A stretch of 64,000 nt of DNA from SHXR01 sp046160305 (GCA_046160305.1 JBJXGX010000348.1:28433-92432); one strand, 5' to 3'; shown: positions 1 to 8,664, counted from the stretch's first letter. The notes: generated by a model not told the origin, from the sequence alone. Numbers and translations: made by a program.

Positions 1-274
1 TGATCGCCCCGGCGCACATGCAACACGGCTCCAAGGTCACATAGAGCGTGCAGCCAGGAAGGCGGTAGTTGCCGAGCGCGGCAGCGGCGTCGCGCAACGC
101 GATAATTTCAGCATGCGCGGTCGGGTCATGATGGGCGATGGGCCGGTTGCCGCCCCGCCCGATGATGCGGCCTTCATGAACCACGACGGCACCGACCGGA
201 ATCTCGCCCGCAACCGCCGCCGCCCTCGCGATCGCGATCGCCTCGGCCATCCAGGTCGCGTCGCGGTCAGCCAC
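1..274 (-). CDS. tadA: tRNA-specific adenosine deaminase TadA (partial, runs off the left edge)
   Basis: Deaminates adenosine-34 to inosine in the wobble position of tRNA-Arg(ACG). The 91 visible codons hold the zinc-binding and catalytic HAE motif (HAEI, in DPTAHAEI) and the PCCMCAGA zinc motif near the cut end. The rest of the protein lies beyond position 1. I chose the GTG at 274-272 because the N-terminus then aligns with the usual W-M-x-x-A-x-x-x-A helix; the ATG at 250 would cut into it. The start is 5 bases after the stop of the XRE/ImmA gene, so the two are probably co-transcribed. In many betaproteobacteria tadA follows guaBA directly; here four cassette genes lie between them. Confidence 0.9.
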   Translation of the reverse strand, partial: MADRDATWMAEAIAIARAAAVAGEIPVGAVVVHEGRIIGRGGNRPIAHHDPTAHAEIIALRDAAAALGNYRLPGCTLYVTLEPCCMCAGAI

Positions 275-279
275 CAGAA

Positions 280-1380
280 TCACTCCCACTCTCCAGTCAA
301 GATACTCACCACATTGCCGGTGCCCTCCGGATTGGATGACATCAGCAACGCCTGCAACAGGCTGGGCTTAACACGCATCTCACGAGCCACCGTGGATTGA
401 GGCACGCCGAAGTGCTCTTTCATTACCTTCAGGCTCTCGGCAATGACCTCCGGCGCTTCATTGGCAATCAGATGATCTTCCGACTCTTGCACCGCTTCGC
501 CATGGCGATTGAGTCCCACGTACCCTGCCCTAGCCTGGTCATCCGAAAGCATACCAAGCTGCCGGCCACGAAAAATGATTGCTGCCTTGGACACCCCCCA
601 ACGCAGCTTCAATTCAGATAGGCCCGGCCAGTTGAGACGCGTGCCACGGATGGCCAGTTTGCATTCGCTGGCGAACGTGCTTCGCGGCATCAGCAATGCG
701 CTGGCGAAACGATTGGCCTGCGTCTCGGTCAATCGGTCGCCGGTCAAGATGCCAATGTGCAGCGAGAAGTGCCCCAACTCGTGAGCAATGCCAAAGCGCT
801 CACGACACGCCGAGCGGCCAGAAGCGTTCAATGCGATCAGGGGGCGCTTTGTTGCAAACGACACGGCATCGACCTCAGTTGCCAGACCATGCACCTTCAT
901 CACGACGGCACCGGCGTTCTCCGCAATGCGCGTGACATTGCTCAGCGGACCCATGCCAAGACTAAAGAGCGAACGGAATTTCTCGGCAGCGCGCTCGATC
1001 GTCTCGGGAGACTCCGGATCGGCCTCCCCAACTTGGTAGTGCGGCAGTTCGACATGCTCATCCACCACACCCACCAGATGCTTGAGCATTTCGCCTCGGG
1101 CGCGCGCGACCTGGCGCATCATCACCTTGGTCGTCAGCTGCCGGCGAAAGTGGCACTGCTCATCGGCAATCGGATTCGGATCGAGGTGATAGAAAAACCC
1201 CGGCAGAACATTCAGTTCTCCGGCGAGAGAATTCTCAAGCGAAGCTGCAACCGATTCGGCACCAGTTTCTACACGACTAAGGAACTGCTTCGACACCCCC
1301 ACCCGCTCCCCCAACTCTGTGAGCGACAGATCGTGGAAGAGCCGGATGAGTCGAAGGTTGGTCCCAATGAAGTCGCTCAT
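280..1380 (-). CDS. XRE-family regulator fused to ImmA/IrrE metallopeptidase domain
   Basis: A 366-residue protein. Residues about 8-60 form a Cro/C1-type helix-turn-helix. Residues about 150-260 hold an ImmA/IrrE (COG2856) peptidase domain with the zinc motif H200-E201-x-x-H204 (AHELGH). Such proteins often control toxin-antitoxin or mobile-element genes and may cleave a partner repressor. The ATG at 1380 begins right at the HTH; the frame is open further upstream but that part has no domain. It overlaps the preceding small gene by ATGA at 1377-1380, so translation is probably coupled. It is divergent from the AbiE pair at 1879, and the shared intergenic region contains repeated motifs that this HTH could bind (inference). 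Confidence 0.85.
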   Translation of the reverse strand: MSDFIGTNLRLIRLFHDLSLTELGERVGVSKQFLSRVETGAESVAASLENSLAGELNVLPGFFYHLDPNPIADEQCHFRRQLTTKVMMRQVARARGEMLKHLVGVVDEHVELPHYQVGEADPESPETIERAAEKFRSLFSLGMGPLSNVTRIAENAGAVVMKVHGLATEVDAVSFATKRPLIALNASGRSACRERFGIAHELGHFSLHIGILTGDRLTETQANRFASALLMPRSTFASECKLAIRGTRLNWPGLSELKLRWGVSKAAIIFRGRQLGMLSDDQARAGYVGLNRHGEAVQESEDHLIANEAPEVIAESLKVMKEHFGVPQSTVAREMRVKPSLLQALLMSSNPEGTGNVVSILTGEWE

Positions 1381-1712
1381 CGCACTGCTTCGGAGGCTGC
1401 ATCGCCTTCGTCGCGCCGCTTCGGTGCCACCCGGGGCTTCGCCACATCGACGGATTGCGGCAAGATTTGTTGACCTTCCACCCGCAATACACGCACGGCG
1501 TTCGACACCCAGCGGCATGCGAGTTCTCCGCTGGGCGTGAAGCCGAGAAACTCGACCCGCGGTTCGGCAGCGCCATCATGACCGCGATCGATGATGAAAC
1601 AGAAGCGGGCGGGTGCGCCATCAGTCGCCAATTCCAGAAAGTCCATCTGGTAGCGATTGGAGGAAACCGCGGGATTGAAAGCTGCAGGTGATAATAAAAT
1701 TATTTTGTGCAT
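1377..1712 (-). CDS. small protein of unknown function, first gene of the XRE/ImmA operon
   Basis: I do not recognise this 111-residue protein. It has a beta-rich middle (residues 23-75) and a charged, basic C-terminal tail (AKPRVAPKRRDEGDAA). Its stop overlaps the start of the XRE/ImmA gene by ATGA, which argues that it is a real partner gene. The first 15 codons are unusually AT-rich, and a -35/-10-like pair overlaps the ATG at 1712, so the true start may be the ATG at 1646 (residue 23). Its role could be a partner or substrate of the ImmA peptidase, but that is only a guess from position. Confidence 0.55.
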   Translation of the reverse strand: MHKIILLSPAAFNPAVSSNRYQMDFLELATDGAPARFCFIIDRGHDGAAEPRVEFLGFTPSGELACRWVSNAVRVLRVEGQQILPQSVDVAKPRVAPKRRDEGDAASEAVR

Positions 1713-1878
1713 TTTTTGAAATTCGTCAATGCAATTTTAGTGCAATTTTGTTAATTCGTCAACTTTTCCGACAGAATGGACGCCATAACGTCGTTAGTCA
1801 CCCTTATTCCATACAAACCGCAGGGCTTGAAAAGTGTCAGAAACAGATCGATAATTCTACCAGTCAAGAGATATCGCC
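1713..1878. promoter_or_regulatory. divergent AT-rich control region with repeated motifs
   Basis: This 166-base region separates the XRE/ImmA operon from the AbiE operon and is much richer in A+T than its surroundings. It contains two direct copies of AATTCGTCAA (1720-1729 and 1753-1762), 33 bases apart, enclosing two adjacent copies of TGCAATTTT (1730-1738 and 1741-1749). The minus-strand copy reads TTGACGAATT and could double as a -35 element, with AATAAT further down. The layout suggests an operator bound by the XRE protein, the AbiEi antitoxin or both (inference). Confidence 0.5.
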
Positions 1879-2475
1879 ATGCAAACCCTCACCAAACAAG
1901 TCCTAGAGCACGCCGCCGGATTGCCGGAAGGCACGCCTCTGGTTGCCAAAGAACTGCTGCACCTCGGCAACCGTGCAGCCGTAGACCAAGTGCTGTCCCG
2001 CCTAGTGCAACGTGGCACCCTGCTGCGCGCCGGCCGCGGTATCTATGTCCTGCCGGTCGAAAGCCGCTTTGGCACCCGTGCACCCTCGACCGTCAAAATG
2101 GTTGAAGGTCTGGCGAACCAGCGCGGGGAAATAATCGTGTCGCACGGCGCCGCTGCCGCCAACGCGCTGGGCCTGACCACACAGGTGCCGATGCGGGCGG
2201 TCTATCTCACGTCAGGCCCCAGTCGCCGCTTGAAATTGGGCGCACAGATGGTCGAGTTCCGGCACGCGCCGATCTGGCAGTTAATCTTTCCGGGTCGAAC
2301 TGCTGGCGAAGTGGTGCGAGCACTGGCCTGGCTAGGTCGGGAAAAAGCCGGGGAAGCGATCCAGAAGCTGCGCGTCAAGCTCCCGCCGGCGGATCTGAAA
2401 GAAGTCGCGTCGGCGCGGTCGCGCCTGCCGACGTGGATGGCCCAAGAGGTCAGCGTTCTGGTGGCCGATGGCTGA
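1879..2475 (+). CDS. AbiEi-type antitoxin (winged-helix, DUF6088-like)
   Basis: A 198-residue antitoxin and likely autoregulator of a type IV AbiE system. The N-terminal 60 residues form the winged helix typical of AbiEi (a tract on a hard start of transcription, then LVQRGTLLRAGRGIYVLP), followed by the AbiEi C-terminal domain. It overlaps the toxin gene by 8 bases (2468-2475), so the two are translated together. AbiEi/AbiEii pairs act as toxin-antitoxin and abortive-infection modules. The start is the ATG at 1879 after the AT-rich divergent region. Confidence 0.85.
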   Translation: MQTLTKQVLEHAAGLPEGTPLVAKELLHLGNRAAVDQVLSRLVQRGTLLRAGRGIYVLPVESRFGTRAPSTVKMVEGLANQRGEIIVSHGAAAANALGLTTQVPMRAVYLTSGPSRRLKLGAQMVEFRHAPIWQLIFPGRTAGEVVRALAWLGREKAGEAIQKLRVKLPPADLKEVASARSRLPTWMAQEVSVLVADG

Positions 2476-3481
2476 GTTCTGCCGGCTCTCCCGCTCCGAG
2501 CGCCTCGACGCGCTCAATGCAGCAGCCGACACATCGGGCTTGCCGCCCCATCTGTTGGAAAAAGACGTCTGGGTGGTCTGGTCGCTGCGGCACCTCTTTG
2601 CCGGCCCTTACGCAGAGCACTTGGTATTCAAGGGCGGCACGTCCTTATCGAAAGCCTATGGCGTCATCCGGCGATTCTCTGAAGATGTGGACATGACCTA
2701 TGACATCCGCGCGATCGCTCGAGATCTGGTGGGCGATGCGGATACGCCGCTGCCCGCCAACAAGAGCCAGATGAAGAAATGGAACAAGGAGATTCGGGCG
2801 CGCCTGTCGGACTGGATCGACGCCGAGATCGTGCCACGTCTCAAGCTCGATCTTGAACGGCATGGCCTACCGGCAACCGTGCGGGCGGAGAGTGACAAAG
2901 TGTTCATCGACTATGCACCGCTCGCGAGCGGCACCGGCTATGTCGCGCCCGTCGTCATGTTGGAATTCGGCGCCCGCTCAACCGGCGAGCCGAGCGCGCC
3001 ACGCGCCATCCGCTGCGATGCGGCTGCGCATCTGCACGGCGTCGAGTTTCCAAGCGCGACGCCAAAGGTAATGCACGCCGAGCGCACCTTCTGGGAGAAG
3101 GCCACGGCGATTCACGTTTTCTGTGCGCAAGGCGAATTCCGGGGCGATGACCGTTTCGCGCGGCACTGGCATGACGTGACGAGACTGGACGCCACCGGCT
3201 TCGCCGACGCGGCCATTGCGGACAAGACCCTCGCTCGCGCAGTTGCCGATCATAAGACCGTCTTCTTCGCCGAAAAGAATACTCGTGGCGAAGTGATCGA
3301 CTATCACGCCGCCGTCGCTGGTGCGATCCAGCTTGTACCGGATAACGGCGCATTGGCCAAACTGGCGGCCGACTATCGGCGCATGGTCGATGATGGTTTG
3401 TTTCTCGATGACGTCGAACCCTTTGACGCTCTGCTCGATCGATGTCGTGCTATTCAAGTGAAGGCAAATTCAAAGTCGTAA
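2468..3481 (+). CDS. AbiEii-type nucleotidyltransferase toxin
   Basis: A 337-residue protein of the AbiEii/AbiGii toxin family (PF08843), which transfers nucleotides to RNA and blocks growth, for instance on phage infection. The hallmark motif KGGTSLSKAYG is at residues 55-65 and the metal-binding RFSEDVDMT at 69-77. A conserved E-R-T-F-W-E-K-A motif lies near residue 205, as in this family. The start overlaps the end of the antitoxin. It converges on guaA with 42 bases between them and no clear terminator. Confidence 0.9.
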   Translation: MAEFCRLSRSERLDALNAAADTSGLPPHLLEKDVWVVWSLRHLFAGPYAEHLVFKGGTSLSKAYGVIRRFSEDVDMTYDIRAIARDLVGDADTPLPANKSQMKKWNKEIRARLSDWIDAEIVPRLKLDLERHGLPATVRAESDKVFIDYAPLASGTGYVAPVVMLEFGARSTGEPSAPRAIRCDAAAHLHGVEFPSATPKVMHAERTFWEKATAIHVFCAQGEFRGDDRFARHWHDVTRLDATGFADAAIADKTLARAVADHKTVFFAEKNTRGEVIDYHAAVAGAIQLVPDNGALAKLAADYRRMVDDGLFLDDVEPFDALLDRCRAIQVKANSKS

Positions 3482-3523
3482 TGATCGCGGAATATCGAGA
3501 AATCTTGAAGCTCGGCGAACCGC

Positions 3524-5101
3524 CTATTCCCACTCGATCGTCGCGGGCGGCTTGCTCGAAATGTCGAGGACAACGCGATTGATGCCCCGCACCTCGTTGA
3601 TGATTCGCGTCGACACGCGCGCCAGCAGATCGTAGGGCAATGGCGCCCAGTCGGCCGTCATGAAATCAGTGGTTTGAACGGCGCGCAATGCAACCACGTG
3701 CTCGTAGGTGCGCCCATCGCCCATCACGCCTACGGATCGCACCGGCAGGAACACGGCGAATGCCTGCGCTGTTTTGTCGTACCAACCGGCGGCACGCAAC
3801 TCATCAATGAAAATTGCATCCGCTCGACGGAGGAGGTCGGCGTACTCCGCTTTCACTTCGCCCAGAATCCGCACGCCTAAACCAGGTCCTGGAAACGGAT
3901 GGCGAAACACCATGTCCCGAGGCAGCCCCAACGCGAGGCCAAGCTCGCGCACTTCGTCTTTGAAGAGCTCACGAAGGGGTTCGAGCAAGGCAAGTCTCAG
4001 CGTGTCAGGCAGACCGCCGACGTTGTGATGCGATTTGATGCTCGCCGCCTTCTTCGTCTTGGCGCCGGCGGATTCGATGACATCGGGATAGATGGTGCCT
4101 TGCGCGAGCCAGCGAGCGTCTTTCAGCTTGGCGGCCTCGCGCTGAAACACTTCGACGAATTCGCGCCCGATGATCTTGCGCTTTTGCTCCGGATCGGCGA
4201 CACCGGCGAGGTGGCGCATGAAGTCGGCGGACGCATCGACATGGATTACCTTCACGCCCAGATTCTTCGCGAAGGTGTCCATGACCTGCACGGCCTCGTT
4301 CAGCCGGAGCAAGCCGGTATCGACGAAAACGCACGTCAACTGGTCCCCGATCGCACGATGAATTAGCGCCGCGGCCACCGATGAATCGACCCCGCCGGAA
4401 AGTCCGAGGATCACCGCATCGCGACCCACTTGCGCTTGAATGCGAGCGACGGCTTCCGCTACATAACCGGGCATCGACCAGTCGCCACGACAGCCACAGA
4501 TATCGCGGACGAATCGCTCGAGGATGGCGCTGCCCTGCTTCGTATGCGTCACTTCAGGATGAAACTGCACCGCATAGAACCGCCGGTCTTCATCGGCCAT
4601 GCCCGCGATCGGCGTGGTCGGGGTACTCGCGATCACTTTGAATCCGGGGGGCAACGTGTTGACCTTGTCGCCGTGGCTCATCCAGACATCGAGCAATCCG
4701 TGTCCCGCCGCATTGGAGCGATCTTCGATGTCACGAAACAGCCGCGAGTGGCCCCGCGCGCGGACTTCGGCATATCCAAACTCGCGCACGTTCGAACTCT
4801 CGACCACACCGCCGAGCTGCGCTGCCATGGTCTGCATGCCGTAGCAGATGCCCAGTACCGGGACACCGAGGGAAAAAACAATATCGGGCGCGCGAGGCGT
4901 TGTCCGCTCGGTCACTGACGCCGGGCCGCCGGACAAAATGATGCCGGTCGGGGCGAATTCGCGAATGAAGTCGGCCGACACATCGAACGGATGCAACTCG
5001 CCGTAGACACAATGCTCGCGAACACGGCGCGCGATCAACTGCGTGTACTGGGCTCCGAAATCGAGAATAAGGATCCGATCGTGCGCCCTGCTATTCGACA
5101 C
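3524..5101 (-). CDS. guaA: GMP synthase (glutamine-hydrolysing)
   Basis: Converts XMP to GMP with ATP and glutamine. The 525 residues hold the class I amidotransferase domain (catalytic C86 in GICYGMQ, H181 and E183 in FHPEV), the ATP pyrophosphatase domain (SGGVDSS at 235-241) and the conserved C-terminus ending DISSKPPATIEWE. Length equals the family norm. The start is GTG at 5101, inside the last codons of guaB (11-base overlap), so guaBA is a translationally coupled operon. Confidence 0.97.
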   Translation of the reverse strand: MSNSRAHDRILILDFGAQYTQLIARRVREHCVYGELHPFDVSADFIREFAPTGIILSGGPASVTERTTPRAPDIVFSLGVPVLGICYGMQTMAAQLGGVVESSNVREFGYAEVRARGHSRLFRDIEDRSNAAGHGLLDVWMSHGDKVNTLPPGFKVIASTPTTPIAGMADEDRRFYAVQFHPEVTHTKQGSAILERFVRDICGCRGDWSMPGYVAEAVARIQAQVGRDAVILGLSGGVDSSVAAALIHRAIGDQLTCVFVDTGLLRLNEAVQVMDTFAKNLGVKVIHVDASADFMRHLAGVADPEQKRKIIGREFVEVFQREAAKLKDARWLAQGTIYPDVIESAGAKTKKAASIKSHHNVGGLPDTLRLALLEPLRELFKDEVRELGLALGLPRDMVFRHPFPGPGLGVRILGEVKAEYADLLRRADAIFIDELRAAGWYDKTAQAFAVFLPVRSVGVMGDGRTYEHVVALRAVQTTDFMTADWAPLPYDLLARVSTRIINEVRGINRVVLDISSKPPATIEWE

Positions 5102-6551
5102 GATAGTTCGGCGCCTCTTTCACGATCTGTACGTCGTGCACATGCGATTCACGCATCCCCGCGGAAGTGATCTCCACGAACTCGGCACGCGTTCGAATAT
5201 CCTCGATCGTGGGGCAGCCGACATAGCCCATGCTTGCGCGCAACCCGCCCAGCAACTGATTGATGACCGCCACGACCGACCCTTTATAGGGAACGCGACC
5301 CTCGACACCCTCTGGAACCAGCTTGTCGGCATTCGACTCGGGGTCCTGAAAGTACCGGTCCGCCGCGCCCCGCTGCATGGCACCGATCGACCCCATACCG
5401 CGATACGATTTGTAGGAGCGTCCCTGGAACAGCTCGATCTCACCAGGCGCTTCTTCCGTTCCCGCGAACAGGCTTCCCAGCATGACTGAATAGGCACCGG
5501 CCGCGATGGCTTTCGCGACGTCGCCCGAATAGCGAATACCACCGTCCGCGATCAGCGGCACACCGGTCCCGGCCAACGCTTTTGCGACGCTGCTGATCGC
5601 GGTGATCTGCGGGACGCCGACGCCGGCGACCACACGCGTCGTGCAAATGGAGCCCGGGCCGATGCCGACCTTGACCGCGTCCGCCCCCTGGTCGAGCAGC
5701 GCTTTGGCACCGGTCGCCGTCGCGATATTTCCGCCGATCACTTCAACACGGGGAAAGTTACGCTTCACCCAGCGGACCCGGTCGAGGACGGCTTGCGCAT
5801 GGCCGTGCGCGGTATCGACGACGATCACGTCCACGCCTGCCTCGACCAGCGCGCCGACCCTTTCCTCGGTGCCGTCGCCCACACCGACCGCCGCCCCGAC
5901 CCGCAGCTTGCCTTGCTCATCCTTGCAGGCGTACGGGTACTCGCTCGATTTCAAAATGTCTTTGACGGTGATGAGGCCGCGCAACTCGAACTTGTCGTTC
6001 ACGACGAGGACGCGCTCCAGCCTTGACTTGTGCAACAGCGCTTGAGCCTCCTCCAGGGTCGCGCTTTCGCGCACGGTTACCAGGCGGTCACGCGGGGTCA
6101 TGATATTGCGCACCGGCTGATCGAGCTCGGTTTCGAAGCGAAGATCGCGGTTGGTTACGATACCGACGACGCGCGAGCCCTCGATCACCGGCAGCCCTGA
6201 AATGCGATGCAGCGCCGTGAGGGCCTTGACTTCGCGAACGGTCATCGAGGGCGGGATCGTGATCGGGTCCCGCAGAACCCCTGATTCGTACCGCTTGACC
6301 TTCTGCACCTCCAGCGCCTGCTGTTTCGACGTGAAGTTCTTGTGCACGATACCGATGCCCCCTTCTTGCGCGATGGCGATCGCCAGCCGGGCATCGGTCA
6401 CCGTGTCCATGGCGGCCGATACCAGCGGCACGTTCAGATGGATGTTGCGGGTCAACCGGGTTTTGAGGTCGACTTCGCGCGGCAGGACGCTCGAATGCGC
6501 CGGGAGCAGTAGGACGTCGTCGAACGTGTAGGCTTTGGCGGCAATGCGCAT
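5091..6551 (-). CDS. guaB: IMP dehydrogenase
   Basis: Oxidises IMP to XMP with NAD+, the first committed step to GMP. The 486-residue protein has the barrel split by two CBS domains (about residues 93-205) and the catalytic loop GPGSICTTR with C303. It is followed by guaA with an overlap. A perfect TATAAT on the minus strand lies about 50 bases upstream of the start. No strong Shine-Dalgarno is visible. Confidence 0.97.
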   Translation of the reverse strand: MRIAAKAYTFDDVLLLPAHSSVLPREVDLKTRLTRNIHLNVPLVSAAMDTVTDARLAIAIAQEGGIGIVHKNFTSKQQALEVQKVKRYESGVLRDPITIPPSMTVREVKALTALHRISGLPVIEGSRVVGIVTNRDLRFETELDQPVRNIMTPRDRLVTVRESATLEEAQALLHKSRLERVLVVNDKFELRGLITVKDILKSSEYPYACKDEQGKLRVGAAVGVGDGTEERVGALVEAGVDVIVVDTAHGHAQAVLDRVRWVKRNFPRVEVIGGNIATATGAKALLDQGADAVKVGIGPGSICTTRVVAGVGVPQITAISSVAKALAGTGVPLIADGGIRYSGDVAKAIAAGAYSVMLGSLFAGTEEAPGEIELFQGRSYKSYRGMGSIGAMQRGAADRYFQDPESNADKLVPEGVEGRVPYKGSVVAVINQLLGGLRASMGYVGCPTIEDIRTRAEFVEITSAGMRESHVHDVQIVKEAPNYRVE

Positions 6552-6601
6552 GGACCGGAATACGGGCAGTGAAGCAGGGTTGGGTCGGGCCGCAAAGGGA
6601 A

Positions 6602-6607
6602 ATTATA
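6602..6607 (-). promoter_or_regulatory. -10 element of the guaBA promoter
   Basis: The minus strand reads TATAAT at 6607-6602, a full match to the sigma-70 consensus. It would start transcription near 6595, leaving a leader of about 43 bases before guaB. No good -35 hexamer is seen at 16-18 bases, so an activator may help or the -35 may be poor. Confidence 0.5.
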
Positions 6608-6741
6608 CACTTCCCGACCCTGCCGATCGTGGGCTTCGAAGCGGACCTGCCGATGTGAACGAAGCCGCCCGCATTTCCTGGGGCCCATCTTGCATCCAGC
6701 CGTTTTCCATCGCGCCCGCTTCGGGCCCGGGAGTCGTCGTC

Positions 6742-7212
6742 ATGCGTATCTTGATTCTTGCCGCCACCGTCCTCGTCAGCGCAAGCGTGATTGCCCAGCC
6801 GTATCGATGGGTTGATGCGAATGGTCGGGTCCAGTATTCCGATCATCCTCCGGTCGGAACGACCAATGCCAAGACGGTCAAATCGAAGATCAGCACGGCG
6901 ACGGGAACGCCCGGATCAAGCGACGCCGCGTCCGCCAAGAGCGCCCCGCTAACCCCTGCTGAACAAGAGCAGGGGTTTCGCAAGCGCAGGGTCGAGGAGC
7001 AGGAAAAAGCGCAGAAGCTTGCCAAGGACGAAGAAGCGGCAAAGGAGAAGCGTGATGCCTGCAAAAGCGCGCAGCGAAGCCTGGCCGGCATGGAGGCGGT
7101 CGGACGCGTCACACGCACCAACGATGCCGGTGAGCGCGAGTTCCTGAACGATGCGGAAATCGCCACCGAGAAGGAACGTACCCGCAAGATCGCCGCAAGC
7201 GCCTGCAATTAG
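6742..7212 (+). CDS. DUF4124-domain exported protein
   Basis: A 156-residue protein with a signal peptide (about residues 1-19, cleavage after VIA) followed at once by the DUF4124 signature Y-R-W-V-D-A-N-G-R-V-Q-Y-S-D. The middle is a Lys/Glu-rich coiled-coil-like stretch (residues 75-115). The function of the family is unknown; members are common beside housekeeping genes in betaproteobacteria. The open frame extends upstream, but the ATG at 6742 sits directly before the signal peptide. Confidence 0.8.
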   Translation: MRILILAATVLVSASVIAQPYRWVDANGRVQYSDHPPVGTTNAKTVKSKISTATGTPGSSDAASAKSAPLTPAEQEQGFRKRRVEEQEKAQKLAKDEEAAKEKRDACKSAQRSLAGMEAVGRVTRTNDAGEREFLNDAEIATEKERTRKIAASACN

Positions 7213-7244
7213 CCGTACCGCCGGGTGCGCCGCTCGACGTCACA

Positions 7245-7544
7245 CTAGGCGATACCCCCGGAATCTACCCGACGTTTGCGCGCCCGCGCACGCCGCGCGG
7301 CCTTCGGATCCACCCGCAGGGGTCGAAGGATCTCAACCCGATCCCCGCACGCCAAGGGTTGATCGATGGCGGCCGGAATGCCGTGGATCGCCAGACCGTA
7401 GCCGCTCGCAAAATCGACTTCCGGACACTGGCCAAGAATCCCGCTTGCGGAAAGCGCGAGCCCGACCGTCGCGCTGTCCTCAAGATCCAAAAGCCGCCGG
7501 ATCCAGGTACGATCGCTCATTGCGTAGATGACTTCAACCCGCAT
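7245..7544 (-). CDS. rnfH: RnfH-family ubiquitin-like protein
   Basis: A 99-residue beta-grasp protein of the RnfH/UPF0125 family. It has the N-terminal M-R-V-E-V-I-Y-A, the G-I-P-A-x-I-D-Q-P-L-x-x-G-D-R-V-E-I-x-R-P-L block and a basic tail. It overlaps the end of ratA by 11 bases, and rnfH-ratA is a conserved pair next to smpB in proteobacteria. The exact biochemical role is unsettled. Confidence 0.9.
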   Translation of the reverse strand: MRVEVIYAMSDRTWIRRLLDLEDSATVGLALSASGILGQCPEVDFASGYGLAIHGIPAAIDQPLACGDRVEILRPLRVDPKAARRARARKRRVDSGGIA

Positions 7545-7983
7545 CGCGCTTGCCTTGGTCAAGACTCTCGGCGCGACGGACGAACGCCTCGACCAAGGTG
7601 CCCGCAATGAAGCTGAACATCGGGCCGACGAGGTGTTCGAGCAACCCGCTCGCAAGCTGATAGTTGAGAACCAAGTGCACCTTCGACGCATCCGCCCCAA
7701 GGGGTACGAACGACCACCTGCCATCGAGATGATTGAACGGGCCCTCGACAAGCTTGAGCTCGATTGACTGATCCGGATGCGTTTTGTTGCGGGTCGTAAA
7801 GCGCTGGCGAATGCCTCGAAATTCGATATGAAGCGTCGCCTCCACCTCGTCCGGTGCGATCAAACGCCGCTCGCTTCCCTGACACCACGGCAGGAATTGC
7901 GGATAGGCAGGGATGTCGGCGACGAGTGCGTGCATCACGAATGCGGGGTGCAACACCAGCGCGGAGCGTTCGATATGGACCAT
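7534..7983 (-). CDS. ratA: RatA/Coq10-family START-domain protein
   Basis: A 149-residue polyketide cyclase/START-fold protein. It shows the typical V-x-x-I-x-x-Y-P-x-F-L-P-W-C segment near residues 22-35 and the F-x-x-L-x-G-x-W-x-F region. The family has been linked both to ubiquinone binding (Coq10) and to blocking 70S assembly (RatA toxin of E. coli). It is divergent from smpB with 68 bases between starts, the standard proteobacterial order. Confidence 0.9.
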   Translation of the reverse strand: MVHIERSALVLHPAFVMHALVADIPAYPQFLPWCQGSERRLIAPDEVEATLHIEFRGIRQRFTTRNKTHPDQSIELKLVEGPFNHLDGRWSFVPLGADASKVHLVLNYQLASGLLEHLVGPMFSFIAGTLVEAFVRRAESLDQGKRDAG

Positions 7984-7993
7984 TGGTGGAAGG

Positions 7994-8024
7994 TTGGCTG
8001 CCCGGACCCGACGACGGCTACAAT
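7994..8024 (+). promoter_or_regulatory. possible smpB promoter
   Basis: A -10-like TACAAT is at 8019-8024 and a TTGGCT at 7994-7999, 19 bases apart. It lies about 28 bases upstream of the smpB start, inside the ratA/smpB divergent region. The spacing is longer than ideal. Confidence 0.3.
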
Positions 8025-8051
8025 CGCCTCACCATTCCGCGGCCAGACCCA

Positions 8052-8501
8052 ATGAGTATTGTCGAGAATCGCAAGGCGTCACACGACTATTTTATCGAGG
8101 AGCGCTTCGAAGCGGGGCTCGTTCTCGAAGGTTGGGAGGTGAAGGCGATCCGCGCCGGACGCGCGCAGTTGAAAGAAGCCTATGTCATCGTGAGCAAGGA
8201 CGAGATGTTCCTGATCGGCGCCCACATCGCGCCGCTGCCGACCGCCTCGACGCATGTCAATCCTGATCCGACCCGCACACGCAAGCTCCTGCTCCATGCC
8301 CTCGAGATCGAACGCCTGATCGGCAAGGTCGAGCGAGCCGGCTATGCATTGGTGCCGATCGATTTGCATTACACCAATGGGCGCATCAAGCTGCAGATCG
8401 GGCTGGCAAAAGGAAAACGGCAGTTCGACAAGCGCCAAGTCGAGAAGGAACGCGAATGGGATCGGGAGAAGCAGCGGCTCCTGCGGCATCAGACGCGCTA
8501 G
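8052..8501 (+). CDS. smpB: SsrA-binding protein SmpB
   Basis: Binds tmRNA and brings it to stalled ribosomes for trans-translation. The 149 residues include the N-terminal N-R-K-A-x-H-D-Y-x-I-E-x-x-x-E-A-G-x-x-L-x-G-W-E-V-K, G-x-x-x-L-K-E-A-Y, and the basic tail KRQxxKR...W-D-R-E-K. I chose the ATG at 8052, where family members start; the frame is open further up without homology. The tmRNA gene itself is not in the window. Confidence 0.96.
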   Translation: MSIVENRKASHDYFIEERFEAGLVLEGWEVKAIRAGRAQLKEAYVIVSKDEMFLIGAHIAPLPTASTHVNPDPTRTRKLLLHALEIERLIGKVERAGYALVPIDLHYTNGRIKLQIGLAKGKRQFDKRQVEKEREWDREKQRLLRHQTR

Positions 8502-8624
8502 GCATGCGGGCATGTAAGCGACGGACCGCGCAGGTTGCCGGGCATCGACGGGCCTAGAGCGAGGTGCGGCCGCAGTTGGACACGGTGCGAGAAACGACGG
8601 CGCGAAAACAATCCAGCGCTTGGT

Positions 8625-8664
8625 CTCAGCTTCCTGTTCTCAGCTTCCCGTTCTCAGCTTCCCA
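8625..8664. repeat. three tandem copies of a 14-base unit at the 3' end of ispF
   Basis: The unit CTCAGCTTCC[TC]GTT occurs at 8625-8638 and 8639-8652, with a third shortened copy at 8653-8664. The last copy contains the ispF stop codon and its final codons, so the array has grown out of the gene end. Confidence 0.75.
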
